Below the pieces are notes generated by a model, which made no database searches, was not told where the DNA came from, and saw only the letters and a program-made list of their open reading frames with translations. The position numbers and the translations under genes are program-made. 64,000 nucleotides of DNA from Moorena sp. SIO3I8 (GTDB lineage: Bacteria > Cyanobacteriota > Cyanobacteriia > Cyanobacteriales > Coleofasciculaceae): the NCBI RefSeq assembly GCF_010692325.1, contig NZ_JAAHHW010000024.1, forward strand, positions 1 through 64,000, given 5' to 3'. Below, piece by piece: positions 28,798-36,913 of this stretch. Position 1 is the stretch's first letter. Each line of letters begins with the position of its first letter.

Positions 28798-28953
28798 GGC
28801 TACAATGGGTGCATCTCATATTTGAAAATATTACGTAGGGTGCGTTAGGGGCGGCTCGCCGTCATTTTCCAGCTCGTAGCCAGCTTTGGGAAAGTCCGCC
28901 CCGTAACGCACCACCGAATCAAACAGCAAAAATGAGATGCACCCGGCTACAAT
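28798..28953. mobile_element. 138-bp MITE with 13-bp inverted repeats and 9-bp target duplication
   Basis: GGGTGCATCTCAT at 28807-28819 is the exact reverse complement of ATGAGATGCACCC at 28932-28944. The element is flanked by a perfect direct repeat GGCTACAAT at 28798-28806 and 28945-28953, the footprint of transposition. Its interior holds the GTAGGGTGCGTTAGGGGCGG / CCCCGTAACGCACCAC palindromic module seen elsewhere in the window. There is no ORF. The transposase family that moved it is not identified; a 9-bp duplication narrows it to a few IS groups. Confidence 0.88.
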
Positions 28954-29373
28954 AAATAGGTGGTACTTATTAGTCTATAGCAATTAGACGATTTGTCAGG
29001 TAAAAACTTTGTTTTTTTAGGGAGCAGGGAGCAGGGAGCAGGGAGCAGGGAAGATGCAAGAGGCAATAGGGAAAAAATAATGTATACATCATAGCTATAA
29101 AAAACGCTATATTCACGTAATATCTGAACAAATTTTCAAAATTATCAATCTCTGATCGCAACCATTCAGATAATAAATTATCACAGCGTTTTTCATAACT
29201 ATCAGGTGCCCCTGTTTCCTTTGCTATAGCTGAATGCTGAATGCTGATAATTTAGCATTCGCTTTTTTTTTTATCCTAAAATTACCCCCGGAAAAAAAAT
29301 TTATAAAAACCCTTGAAAATTATAAATATAATCATTACAATAATCATTGTACCCGAAATTTAGTTTTTTACTC
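28954..29373. repeat. Gene-free stretch with (GGGAGCA)n array
   Basis: Holds four GGGAGCA units near 29020-29050, an AAAACGCTATAT motif that also follows other arrays in the window, and AT-rich DNA leading into a small conserved-looking gene at 29374. No other gene is supported. Confidence 0.5.
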
Positions 29374-29583
29374 ATGTCTACAGACTTTATTCCGAATCAC
29401 GACAATAATCCTAAGAAACAACGTATTAAGTCCATTAAGGGCTCTCCTGAAGCAGTTACCAAGACTATTTACGGTCTTTCTGCACTGGGGTATGGGTCGG
29501 TTTCCGACTGGAGCCCTTTGCAAGCAACCGGCATTCCGGGGCAAGTAATTAGTTTTGCAACCAAGTATCAAACTTGGCGTTAA
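29374..29583 (+). CDS. Small conserved cyanobacterial protein
   Basis: 69 residues from ATG 29374 (an upstream in-frame start at 29347 adds hydrophobic residues that look spurious). The N-terminus is polar (STDFIPNHDNN), and the C-terminal half, DWSPLQATGIPGQVISFATKY, resembles a small cyanobacterial family with a W-S-P-x-x-x-T-G-x-P-G-x-V pattern that I know only as hypothetical. A convincing intrinsic terminator lies about 105 bp downstream, supporting a real transcript. Function unknown. Confidence 0.55.
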   Translation: MSTDFIPNHDNNPKKQRIKSIKGSPEAVTKTIYGLSALGYGSVSDWSPLQATGIPGQVISFATKYQTWR

Positions 29584-29597
29584 TAGGTTAAATTTAT

Positions 29598-29613
29598 GGG
29601 GGGGTTTCCCCCC
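29598..29613. repeat. G7-TTT-C6 palindrome
   Basis: A run of seven G and a run of six C separated by TTT, 14 bp after the small gene stops. It forms a very GC-rich hairpin but has no T-tract after it. Confidence 0.6.
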
Positions 29614-29689
29614 TGGTATGGTCCGGTAGGATCACATCCGGATTGATTCGGAAACTGATAGACATGACATAACGTTTACAGCATTGATA

Positions 29690-29725
29690 TAGCCGTGGAT
29701 AGTATTTCTACGGCTATTTTTTTTT
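29690..29725 (+). terminator. Rho-independent terminator
   Basis: TAGCCGT (29690-29696) pairs with ACGGCTA (29710-29716) and is followed by nine T. This is the clearest intrinsic terminator in the window. It most likely ends the transcript of the small gene at 29374-29583. Confidence 0.75.
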
Positions 29726-29960
29726 GTAAGCTATCAGCTATCAGCTATCAGCTATCAGCTATCAGCTAATGCGCTACGCGAACAGCTATCGGCTTACAGC
29801 AAATTTTGCCCCCCTAGCCCCCCAAATTTGGGGGGAAATTGAGTTAAAGTCCCCCGCCCCCCTAACCCCCCAATTTTGGGGGGAATTAGCGGATGCTTCG
29901 CTTTTTGATAGTCGGGGATTTAGGGGGCTTGCAGCTAAAGGTAGTGAGGTCAATTCATCT
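29726..29960. repeat. AGCTATC array, REP fragment and C/G-run inverted repeats
   Basis: Four CAGCTAT units (29729-29767) lead into GCGCTACGCGAACAGC, the reverse complement of the REP core found at 4121. Then come two modules of the form CCCCCCAAATTTGGGGGG / CCCCCCAATTTTGGGGGG (about 29815-29885), related to the module at 34063-34134, and a TAGGGGGCTTGCAGC tail. The whole stretch is non-coding repeat. Confidence 0.8.
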
Positions 29961-30065
29961 TAAAACGGCTGTATGATTGGGGCTACACCTATGGTGTGCA
30001 GTGCCTAGTAACGGGTTTTGTCAGCTGATCTGTATCAAGCACTGCCCACCCTACATCAACTAAAA

Positions 30066-30338
30066 TCAATTAAATTGATCGTAATGACCACCTATTGCAA
30101 AACTATAAACATAGTTATCATCAAATTTGTAAATAAGGCGATCTTTTTGAGAAATTATTCTTGACCATAACCCCGATAAATTATGTTTTAACGGTTCAGG
30201 TTTTCCCATTCCTTTAGCGGGATCGTATCTCAGCATTTCTTTGATGATTTTACAAAGGGTTTGATGGAGTTTTTTGTCTTTTTTACGAAGTTCTTCGTAA
30301 ATCTCCCAAGTTTTGCCCTCAAATACTAAGTATCTCAT
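30066..30338 (-). CDS. yoeB: YoeB/Txe-family mRNA endoribonuclease toxin
   Basis: 90 residues. RelE-superfamily toxin expected to cut mRNA in the ribosome. Family hallmarks: GKPEPLKHNLSGLWSRIIS, KDRLIYKF and the C-terminal FAIGGHYDQF, where the His and aromatic residue are catalytic in YoeB. Start ATG 30338. It overlaps the end of the antitoxin gene by 20 bp, the usual coupled arrangement. All expected catalytic positions are there, so I take the module to be functional. Confidence 0.9.
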   Translation of the reverse strand: MRYLVFEGKTWEIYEELRKKDKKLHQTLCKIIKEMLRYDPAKGMGKPEPLKHNLSGLWSRIISQKDRLIYKFDDNYVYSFAIGGHYDQFN

Positions 30339-30591
30339 CTAGTTCTTCCTGATTGGGAGAGTAGCCTTTATTTTGGGTATGGGTAGCTTGAGAACGGTTA
30401 ATCTGTTCCATTAAATGGCTATTTTGTAATACATACAATGTTTCTTGTTGTTGTTCCCAATCTTCGGCACTAATAATAATAAAGTCTCCCTGATTGGGAT
30501 CGGTGATTTTGAGGGGAGTATGTTGATTAATGACTTGTTTAATAAAGTCTTGAATGTTAGTCTTAAATTGCTTGATAGGAATAGAGTTCAC
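30319..30591 (-). CDS. Phd/YefM-type antitoxin
   Basis: 90 residues. The N-terminal half (PIKQFKTNIQDFIKQVINQ, then PLKITDPNQGDFIIISAEDWEQ) is the Phd/YefM DNA-binding fold, and the C-terminal part is the toxin-wrapping segment. Start is GTG at 30591 with GAGGA about 8 nt upstream. It is the first gene of the pair and normally autoregulates the operon with its toxin partner. It is divergent from the pentapeptide-repeat gene. Confidence 0.85.
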   Translation of the reverse strand: MNSIPIKQFKTNIQDFIKQVINQHTPLKITDPNQGDFIIISAEDWEQQQETLYVLQNSHLMEQINRSQATHTQNKGYSPNQEELDEILSI

Positions 30592-30982
30592 GGTTTTTTC
30601 CTCATTTATACTTAAGTATAGCAGGTTAATATTTCCTTGAGTTGCTTGTAAGCATTCATCTCAAGTCCGGTTGAATACCGATAAGAAAAGTGTATCGAAG
30701 GCAGCTTTGCTGAAGTAAAAGAATAAGGTTTCAAGGGAATGGTGCGATCGCATTTAGCGGCTCCAAAAGAGCATCGGAACGGTAGAAGTCGGTTTCAGCT
30801 ATAACAACCTATTCCTGGGTTTCTGTCGAAAAACGTCTGTAGGTTAATAAACACAACGAGGCAGTAATTATTAAAAAATATTTCTAGTTTATTGACAAGA
30901 ACTGCTTGTTATACTAAACTACTTGAACTAAAGTTACCTATTCCCTAATCCCTGTTCCCTTTCTTATATATAACTATGGCTA
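30592..30982. other. Divergent promoter region with HIP1-linked hairpin repeat
   Basis: About 390 bp between the antitoxin and the pentapeptide gene. Near 30743-30776 lies GCGATCGCATTTAGCGGCTCC followed by a short A-run and GAGCATC, a variant of the HIP1-plus-hairpin repeat found inside the FAAL remnant at 55835. Near 30943-30960 is a CTATTCCCTAATCCCTGTTCCC motif, a complement of the GGGAACA arrays. Confidence 0.5.
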
Positions 30983-33151
30983 ATGAAAGCTAATAAAGTT
31001 CTGGAAAAGTATGCAGCAGGAGAAAGGGATTTCCGCAGGGCAAATCTTAGAGGTCAATCGTTTCAGGGGAAAGACCTTTCAGGGGCGGATTTTAGTGAAG
31101 CGGATATTAGAGGCACAAATTTTAAGAATGCTATTTTAAGGGATACTAGGTTTTGTAAAGCGAAGGCGGGATTACAAAAACGGTGGGTAATTGTTCTTCT
31201 GTTGCTTTCATGGATAACGTCAGGAGTATCAGGATTTACCAGCTTATCTGGTAGGTTTTTAGTAGCGCTTATATTTACCTCTCAAAGCGTGGTAGAGCAA
31301 GTCTTCGCCTGGATAGCTTTGGTTGTAATAATTTTCTTATTTATTGTTACCCTTCGTCAAAGTATGGAAAAAGCTGGAACTTTGGCCATAGGCATTGCCG
31401 GAGCCGGAGCTTTGATTCTAGCCGTTGCTGGAACCGTGTCTGGAGCCGGAACCGGTGCCCGTACAGGAGCTTTAGCCGGCGTTGCCGGGTTTGTAGGCGC
31501 AGTCGGAGCCGGAGCCGGAGCTGGTGCTGCTGCCGTAGTCGTGGGATTTACTCAAGCTCTAGGGGTAGCTGGTGCCGGTGCCGTAGGCGGAGTTTTTGCC
31601 TTTGCCGTTGCCGGAGCTGTAGCCTTTGCCGTTGCCGGAGCTGTAGCCTTTACCTTTTCCGGAGCTTTTGCTGGAGAGTTAGCCGGAGTTATAACTATAG
31701 TTCTAGCCTTACTTGGGACTTACCTGGGCTGGCGTGCTCTAAAGGGGGACCTCAAAGATGCCTGGATTCGTACTATTGCTATTGCTTTTGCCGCCACAGG
31801 AGGTACTAGTTTTTACAAAGCCGATTTAACTAATGTTGATTTTACTGGAGCTACCCTCAAAAGTACAGATTTAAGAGAAGCTAATCTTACTTATACTTGT
31901 TGGCACAATACTATTAAGCTTGACCAAGCAAGACTAGGTAATACTATCTTAGCTGATACAGCTGTCAGAGATTTATTGGTTAGTGGTAACGGTTACAATA
32001 AGTCTTATGTTAAGGCAAATCTTAGGGGGGCAAATTTAACAGGAGCTAATCTAAATAAAGCTAATCTAAAACTTGCTGATATTAGCGAAGCCACTTTAGA
32101 GGATGCTAATTTAGAATGGGCTAATTTAACGGAAGCTCAAGCAGTTGGTACTGATTTTACTAATGCTTATTTTACCGGAGCTTGTTTAGAAGCGTGGAAT
32201 ATTGATTCAACAACTAGGTTTACTGATGTTGATTGTCAGTATGTGTTTTTACTAGAGAATCCCAATGCTATGGGAAGTCGAGAGCGCCGCCCCCATGACT
32301 CTAATCGTGTTTTTGAACCAGGGGATTTTGAAAAGCTTTATCAGCAGGTTATGAATACGGTGCAGATTCTTCTGCGTAATGGGGTTAATCCAGAAGCATT
32401 TCGTCACGCCTTTCAAGAGTTAATAGCGGAAAATCCTGAAATTACTGGTGATTCGATTCAAGCAATTGAGAAGAAGGGAAATGATATTTTACTGACGTTG
32501 GAAGTTCCAGAATCAACAGATAAGGGGAAAGTTGAAATAGAATTTTTTGCAGTTTATGAAGCTAGACTGGAAGCAGCGAAACAAACGGCTCTGCTAGAAG
32601 CGGAAAGAAGTCATCTCAAGGATGTTAAGGAAATTGTTAGGGCTGCTTTCACTAGTAATCAGTTATCGAATCCTACAATAAATATTACAAATACAGTTCA
32701 AACGGATAATGATATTTCAGATAATTCACAGAGTTTTGATATAGATAAAATTCAAGCTAATAATCCTAAGGTTAATACTATGTCTAACATTCAAGGTAAT
32801 CAATTCAATGACTCTAATCTTGTCAATGATTCTAATTTTGGTGGTATTGCTGGAAGAGATTACACAGGGAAGGTTATACATCACCCTGCTTCTGACAAAA
32901 ACCTACCAGAAGCAGCAGCTGAAATTCAGCAACTTCTAAACCAACTATCCCACACTAATTCCACTAGTACTGAGATTGAGAAGTTAACAGTTGTAGCAAG
33001 GGCTGCTGAAGAAATCAAGAATAACCCAACTCTAAAAGCTAAGGTGGTCAATGCTCTGAAAGCTGGAGGAGTAGAAGCGTTTAAAGAAGCGATAGACCAT
33101 CCTTTAGTTAACATTTTAATGGCTACCATTGAAGGATGGACAGAAGTTTAG
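30983..33151 (+). CDS. Pentapeptide-repeat membrane protein with Gly/Ala-rich core and helical C-terminal domain
   Basis: 722 residues in a mosaic. Residues about 17-53 are pentapeptide repeats (FRRANLRGQSFQGKDLSGAD). Two or three membrane helices follow (WVIVLLLLSWITSG; IALVVIIFLFIVTL). Residues about 133-252 are a striking Gly/Ala-rich hydrophobic stretch (GAGAGAAAVVVG; AFAVAGAVAFAVAGAVAF). Pentapeptide repeats resume at about 276-416 (ANLRGANLTGANLNKANL). The tail has a charged helical region, an N/D-rich linker with NINIT-like strands, GGIAGRDYTG, and a final helical domain from about 635. The C-terminal layout resembles cyanobacterial effector-associated proteins; the role is unknown. 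Start is an ATG at 30983. Confidence 0.75.
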   Translation: MKANKVLEKYAAGERDFRRANLRGQSFQGKDLSGADFSEADIRGTNFKNAILRDTRFCKAKAGLQKRWVIVLLLLSWITSGVSGFTSLSGRFLVALIFTSQSVVEQVFAWIALVVIIFLFIVTLRQSMEKAGTLAIGIAGAGALILAVAGTVSGAGTGARTGALAGVAGFVGAVGAGAGAGAAAVVVGFTQALGVAGAGAVGGVFAFAVAGAVAFAVAGAVAFTFSGAFAGELAGVITIVLALLGTYLGWRALKGDLKDAWIRTIAIAFAATGGTSFYKADLTNVDFTGATLKSTDLREANLTYTCWHNTIKLDQARLGNTILADTAVRDLLVSGNGYNKSYVKANLRGANLTGANLNKANLKLADISEATLEDANLEWANLTEAQAVGTDFTNAYFTGACLEAWNIDSTTRFTDVDCQYVFLLENPNAMGSRERRPHDSNRVFEPGDFEKLYQQVMNTVQILLRNGVNPEAFRHAFQELIAENPEITGDSIQAIEKKGNDILLTLEVPESTDKGKVEIEFFAVYEARLEAAKQTALLEAERSHLKDVKEIVRAAFTSNQLSNPTINITNTVQTDNDISDNSQSFDIDKIQANNPKVNTMSNIQGNQFNDSNLVNDSNFGGIAGRDYTGKVIHHPASDKNLPEAAAEIQQLLNQLSHTNSTSTEIEKLTVVARAAEEIKNNPTLKAKVVNALKAGGVEAFKEAIDHPLVNILMATIEGWTEV

Positions 33152-33175
33152 GGGTAAGTAATCAGCTATCAGTGG

Positions 33176-33280
33176 CGTAGGGTGTGTTAGGGACGGGCTC
33201 CCCTTGATTTTCCCCCTGTTAAAATCCGTTGAGACAGCCCGGCCCGTAACGCACCACCGGGTCAAACTAGAGATCATTCC
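33176..33280. repeat. GGTGCGTTA-type palindromic element
   Basis: GTAGGGTGTGTTAGGGACGGG at the left pairs with CCCGTAACGCACCAC near 33243-33258, followed by CGGGTCAAAC and a degenerate end. This is the same module that forms the inside of the MITE at 28807-28944, here without clear terminal repeats or target duplication. Confidence 0.7.
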
Positions 33281-33288
33281 CCCTTGCC

Positions 33289-33900
33289 TCAGCGCAGCCC
33301 TATAAATAATTTGTCTGTCGATAACTTAAGATTCGGAAAAATAGAAGATTTGACACAATCCCCTCTACGAAACATAACTTTCTGATATTGATCATCTACC
33401 ATACAGCAGACCGTTACCGTGGGTTGTTTAGGGCTACCAATAAAGTATTTTCCACCAATACCGAGATAATCCACAATCCAGTATTCTGGAATTCCCAAAG
33501 CTTCATAATCTTCATACTTACGAGCATAATCATGCTGCCAGTTTGTACTAACGACTTCAACCACAAGTTTTACAGTAGTACCCAGAGTTATCACTGGTTC
33601 CCTTGCCCAAAGTGGTTCGTTGATTAGTTCTCCTTCATCAAGCACAACCAGATCTGGTCTGAAAGCGTTGAAGGTTTCCAAGGGCTGAATTAAGCAACGG
33701 TGTGGAATAAAATAAGGTACATCTAAACGATCTATTTCTACATTAAGCTTTCGGCTAATCAACGCCACGACTTGCTCGTGGGAGCCAGTTGGTTCTATCT
33801 CAATTAGCTCTCCATCAATCAGTTCGTAACGTTCATCGTCTCCATACTGAGCAATAAATTCTTCTGGACTGATACCGGTTTTGGTTGCTGATAGAATCAT
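33289..33900 (-). CDS. Uma2-family (DUF820) putative endonuclease
   Basis: 203 residues, a complete canonical Uma2 protein: RYELIDGELIEIEPTGSHEQV at the N-terminus, FRPDLVVLDEG, VKLVVEVVSTNW and KYEDYEALGIPEYWIVDYLG. The acidic and Lys residues of the PD-(D/E)xK-like core are all present. The family is hugely expanded in cyanobacteria and often mobile-element associated; its substrate is not established. The ATG (33900) directly adjoins a GGGAACA tandem array, so no usual ribosome-binding site is visible. Confidence 0.87.
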   Translation of the reverse strand: MILSATKTGISPEEFIAQYGDDERYELIDGELIEIEPTGSHEQVVALISRKLNVEIDRLDVPYFIPHRCLIQPLETFNAFRPDLVVLDEGELINEPLWAREPVITLGTTVKLVVEVVSTNWQHDYARKYEDYEALGIPEYWIVDYLGIGGKYFIGSPKQPTVTVCCMVDDQYQKVMFRRGDCVKSSIFPNLKLSTDKLFIGLR

Positions 33901-33945
33901 AGGGAACAGGGAACAGGGAACAGGGAACAGGGAACAGGGAAGAGA
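33901..33945. repeat. 7-bp tandem repeat (GGGAACA)n
   Basis: Five consecutive GGGAACA units plus a partial one, starting one base after the start codon of the minus-strand Uma2 gene. Confidence 0.92.
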
Positions 33946-34059
33946 TAAGAGGCAATAGTGCTTAGCCTATTGTAGGGTGTGCTCAAAGTAATCAATATCT
34001 GCTGCTTCAACCGATTGATTATAAGAGGTTGTCTGAGAAGTCTCATTTGCTACATATAA

Positions 34060-34140
34060 GCCCCCTAAATCCCCCAATTTTGGGGGACTTTTACCAGCAA
34101 ATAGATTCTTGTTACCCCCAGAATTGGGGGGCTAGGGTGG
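34060..34140. repeat. C-run/G-run inverted repeat pair
   Basis: AGCCCCCTAAATCCCCCAATT followed by TTGGGGGA, then ACCCCCAGAATTGGGGGGCT about 45 bp on; arms can pair both locally and across. Same family as 29815-29935. It creates a spurious 60-codon frame at 34029. Confidence 0.75.
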
Positions 34141-34303
34141 CAAAATTCAGTATCAAAAAACTTTTCAGATATCCTCTAAGGAAGGCACCACCCAAACCCC
34201 TTTATTTTTAAACTTGTTACCCTAATATTTTATCTTTTATTGTGAGTTACAATAACTTTATCGGACTTATAATCCGAACGCCCGTAGGTTAAGAGAGTCA
34301 AAA

Positions 34304-34519
34304 ATGATGCCAACAAGTCACTTAAATCAAATTTTAGAAATGATTGACGCTCTTTCTTTAGAGGAACAAAACGATTTAATTAATCTTATTAGGCATAGAC
34401 AAATTTAACAAAGAAGAGAATAAATTGCTGTTAATATTACTAAAGCTCACCAAGACTATCAACAAGGTAAGGTTTTTCGGGGTACAGTTGATGATGTGAT
34501 CGCTGAATTAAACGATTGA
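34304..34519 (+). pseudogene. Antitoxin-like small protein with two in-frame stops
   Basis: A 72-codon frame from ATG 34304 (or 34307) to TGA 34517 reads MMPTSHLNQILEMIDAL, then SLEEQNDLINLIRHRQI, stop (TAA), QRRE, stop (TAA), IAVNITKAHQDYQQGKVF and RGTVDDVIAELND. The frame is continuous across both stops, so the gene died by point mutations, not a frameshift. The layout resembles the small proteins encoded upstream of RelE-type toxins in cyanobacteria; no toxin follows. Confidence 0.75.
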
Positions 34520-34575
34520 TTCAGGAATAGCGGCAACTAAAATAGAGATAAACAAAGCAACTTGTAGACACCCTC

Positions 34576-34788
34576 ATGAATTCAAAAACTAGCTTGATCG
34601 CTCGCATTACTCAAACCCCTGGTCAGTGTGGTGGTCGTCCCTGCATTCGAGGGATGCGAATTCGAGTTACCGATATTTTAGAAATGTTGGCTGAAAATGT
34701 TAGTGTTACTGAAATTTTAGAAGATTTCCCTGATTTGGAACTGGCAGATATTCAAGGTTGTTTGCTTTTTGCTGCACGACGCAATTAG
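34576..34788 (+). CDS. DUF433 protein, probable antitoxin without its toxin
   Basis: 70 residues. The DUF433 pattern is complete: RITQTPGQCGGRPCIRGMRI, then VTDILEMLAENVSVTEILEDF and the PDLELADIQGCLLFAAR helix. DUF433 proteins usually precede a DUF5615 PIN-like toxin gene. Here the stop is followed at once by a palindromic repeat and no toxin frame exists, so the protein is an orphan or the toxin was displaced. Start ATG 34576. Confidence 0.85.
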   Translation: MNSKTSLIARITQTPGQCGGRPCIRGMRIRVTDILEMLAENVSVTEILEDFPDLELADIQGCLLFAARRN

Positions 34789-34796
34789 GAGCGAGC

Positions 34797-34905
34797 CCTT
34801 GGGTGGTGCGTTACGGAGCGGGCTGTTGTAACAGTCGCTACGAAGTTTAACATGAGGGCAAGCCCGCTCCTAACACACCCTACGCACGACGCACCCTACG
34901 CACTA
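34797..34905. repeat. GGTGCGTTA-type palindromic element, opposite orientation
   Basis: GGTGGTGCGTTACGGAGCGGGCT (from 34802) mirrors AGCCCGCTCCTAACACACCCTACG; the inner arms GGAGCGGGCT (34815-34824) and AGCCCGCTCC (34861-34870) are perfect. CGCACGACGCACCCTACG follows as a partial duplication, then a CCCTGTT array. It lies where the toxin partner of DUF433 would be expected. Confidence 0.75.
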
Positions 34906-34977
34906 TTCCCTGTTCCCTGTTCCCTTTTCCCTATTAACTACTATTTATAAGTATTCAAGCAAACATGATCTGACCAA

Positions 34978-36609
34978 TTAACTTAATTGAGCTACTACCT
35001 GATTTGCCAATAAGGTTTCATTAGTGAGTAAATCATCAACAGTAACTCTCAAGTAACGTTCAGCATCAACTTGAAACTGGAGTTTAATGCGATCGCTTCC
35101 GGGATTGCCCAGGGGTGTTAAGTTAGCCACACTTCTTGCCCCATCCCTGTCATTGAGGGGTTGCACAGCAGTTTGACCCTGGCCTAACTGACGAGTAATC
35201 AAGCGATCGCCTTCAAAATAAATCTCTGTGCCACCAGTTTGGGAGCCTAACTCTCCTAAAATTAGCTCTATACTCGGTTGATTCTCTACCGAAGCTCCTA
35301 AGAATAGTTCTACAGGCTCACTCATCGGGTAAGGCTGTCCTTCTCTAATGATAGAGTGCCAGTTGTGACGCTTTAACCGTCTATCCCAATAGCGAATTCC
35401 GTAGCTATGGTAGAGGAAATCTTGGACTTCGATACCTTGGCTGAGCTGAAGTGCGCCAGTTGCGATCGCTTCAAAGGGTTTTTGGCAACGAACCTTGCTT
35501 GAGTCGAAATACTGGTTTACCCATGCCTGAACTGCTGGGATCTTCACCGTGCCACCCACTAACAAGACACCATCTATATCTGGCACTTCTATACCGCTGC
35601 GTCTTGCTTGTTGCAGCACTTCTGTCATCCTATCATCAAGGCTATCAAAAAACTGGTGTTCTTTGAGGATAGTTTCAAAAGTATCGCGGTCTAGTTTTAG
35701 TTCGTAACTCTCGAAGGTTTCATCATTAAAATAGACTTCTGTAGCTTCAGACTGCTCAGATAGTTGAATTTTCAGGCGTTCTGCGAGTCGAGTAGTCAAA
35801 GGCGATCGCATTAACCCTTGAGTTTCCACAAAATAATCCACCAGCCAGTTATCAATATCTGTCCCACCCAAGTTTTGTCCCACTTTCGCCAGCACACGGG
35901 CAATCTTCACCTTCTGGCTAGACTCTTCACCAAAGGACTTTTGCCCCCACTTAAGAATAAACCCGAGAGGTTTTTTATTCCCTTGAGCCTCCTGATTCAG
36001 CTGCACCAGAGATAAATCCAGGGTGCCACCACCAAAGTCTATAACTAACAGAGTATCCCCTTCGGCAATACCATAGCCCAAGGCAGCCGCTGTCGGTTCA
36101 TCCAACATCCTCACCTGTTCCACTGGCAACGATTGACAGATGCCACTAAGCCAATGGCGGTAAGCTTCAAAGCTATCCACAGGCACAGTCAGAATCACCG
36201 ATTCAATGGCAGAATCCCCCGCCTCTGACTGGAGGGCTGATAGCTGTTCAATAATTTGGTTGAGGAACCATTCCCCAACTTGTTCAAAGGTGATCCCGAT
36301 GCCATCCAGTTCTGGCAGAAATCCCTGAACCTCAGCACCAATCCCCCGTTTGAAGCTGCGGAAGAATCGAGGGTCACTGGTGAGATCCAATCCGCGATCG
36401 CGTACTGCCTGTCCAACAATCACCTTACCCTGAGCAGCATCTTCCACATACACCAAACTGGGAATTAAGGGAGGATTTTGACTAAGTTGCAGAGCAAGTC
36501 CTGGTAACGTGATCGTTTCTGGCGTTTCCGTGACAGGGTTCCAGCGAGTGATTACCGTATTGCTCGTGCCAAAGTCAATAGCGTAGGACGTAGTACTGGT
36601 GCTAGGCAT
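34978..36609 (-). CDS. Hsp70-family protein (truncated DnaK-like ATPase)
   Basis: 543 residues. The actin-like nucleotide-binding domain is complete: AIDFGTSNTVIT (phosphate 1), LLVIDFGGGTLDLSLV (phosphate 2), LDEPTAAALGYG, and VLLVGGTVKIPAVQ (adenosine site). The substrate-binding part is shorter than in DnaK and lacks the usual lid, as in the atypical Hsp70 proteins common in cyanobacteria. Function probably chaperone-like or regulatory; not DnaK itself. Start ATG 36609. No co-chaperone gene adjoins. Confidence 0.85.
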   Translation of the reverse strand: MPSTSTTSYAIDFGTSNTVITRWNPVTETPETITLPGLALQLSQNPPLIPSLVYVEDAAQGKVIVGQAVRDRGLDLTSDPRFFRSFKRGIGAEVQGFLPELDGIGITFEQVGEWFLNQIIEQLSALQSEAGDSAIESVILTVPVDSFEAYRHWLSGICQSLPVEQVRMLDEPTAAALGYGIAEGDTLLVIDFGGGTLDLSLVQLNQEAQGNKKPLGFILKWGQKSFGEESSQKVKIARVLAKVGQNLGGTDIDNWLVDYFVETQGLMRSPLTTRLAERLKIQLSEQSEATEVYFNDETFESYELKLDRDTFETILKEHQFFDSLDDRMTEVLQQARRSGIEVPDIDGVLLVGGTVKIPAVQAWVNQYFDSSKVRCQKPFEAIATGALQLSQGIEVQDFLYHSYGIRYWDRRLKRHNWHSIIREGQPYPMSEPVELFLGASVENQPSIELILGELGSQTGGTEIYFEGDRLITRQLGQGQTAVQPLNDRDGARSVANLTPLGNPGSDRIKLQFQVDAERYLRVTVDDLLTNETLLANQVVAQLS

Positions 36610-36913
36610 TAATGTTTATTGAACTGATCTTATTAATATTATTTATTAATAAATATCAGTTTATGGCCGAACTACTCAATAGACTTCTTGCAGAAGTAGG
36701 GAACAGGGAACAGGGAACAGGGAACAGTGGACAAGAATTGACATAAACACTATCATAAAAATACTTTTGCAAGAGGTCTAATAACCGGAGCTGTACCCAG
36801 GAAGACGCTTTAGCAATCCCTATCGGAATTGTCATAATTTTTAATCCCATATTCCCGATTCCCGATTCCCGATTCCCGATTCCCGATTCCCTGTTCCCTA
36901 TTCCCTGTTCCCT
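36610..36913. repeat. Gene-free stretch with GGGAACA and ATTCCCG arrays
   Basis: GGGAACA units at 36699-36727 and ATTCCCG/ATTCCCT/GTTCCCT units at 36851-36915. The second array runs up to the stop codon of the DUF2079 gene. No gene is supported between. Confidence 0.85.

Noticed and set aside
34029-34211. 60-codon frame rich in Pro and Leu
   Set aside because: Encoded by the CCCCC/GGGGG inverted-repeat module; no conserved sequence.
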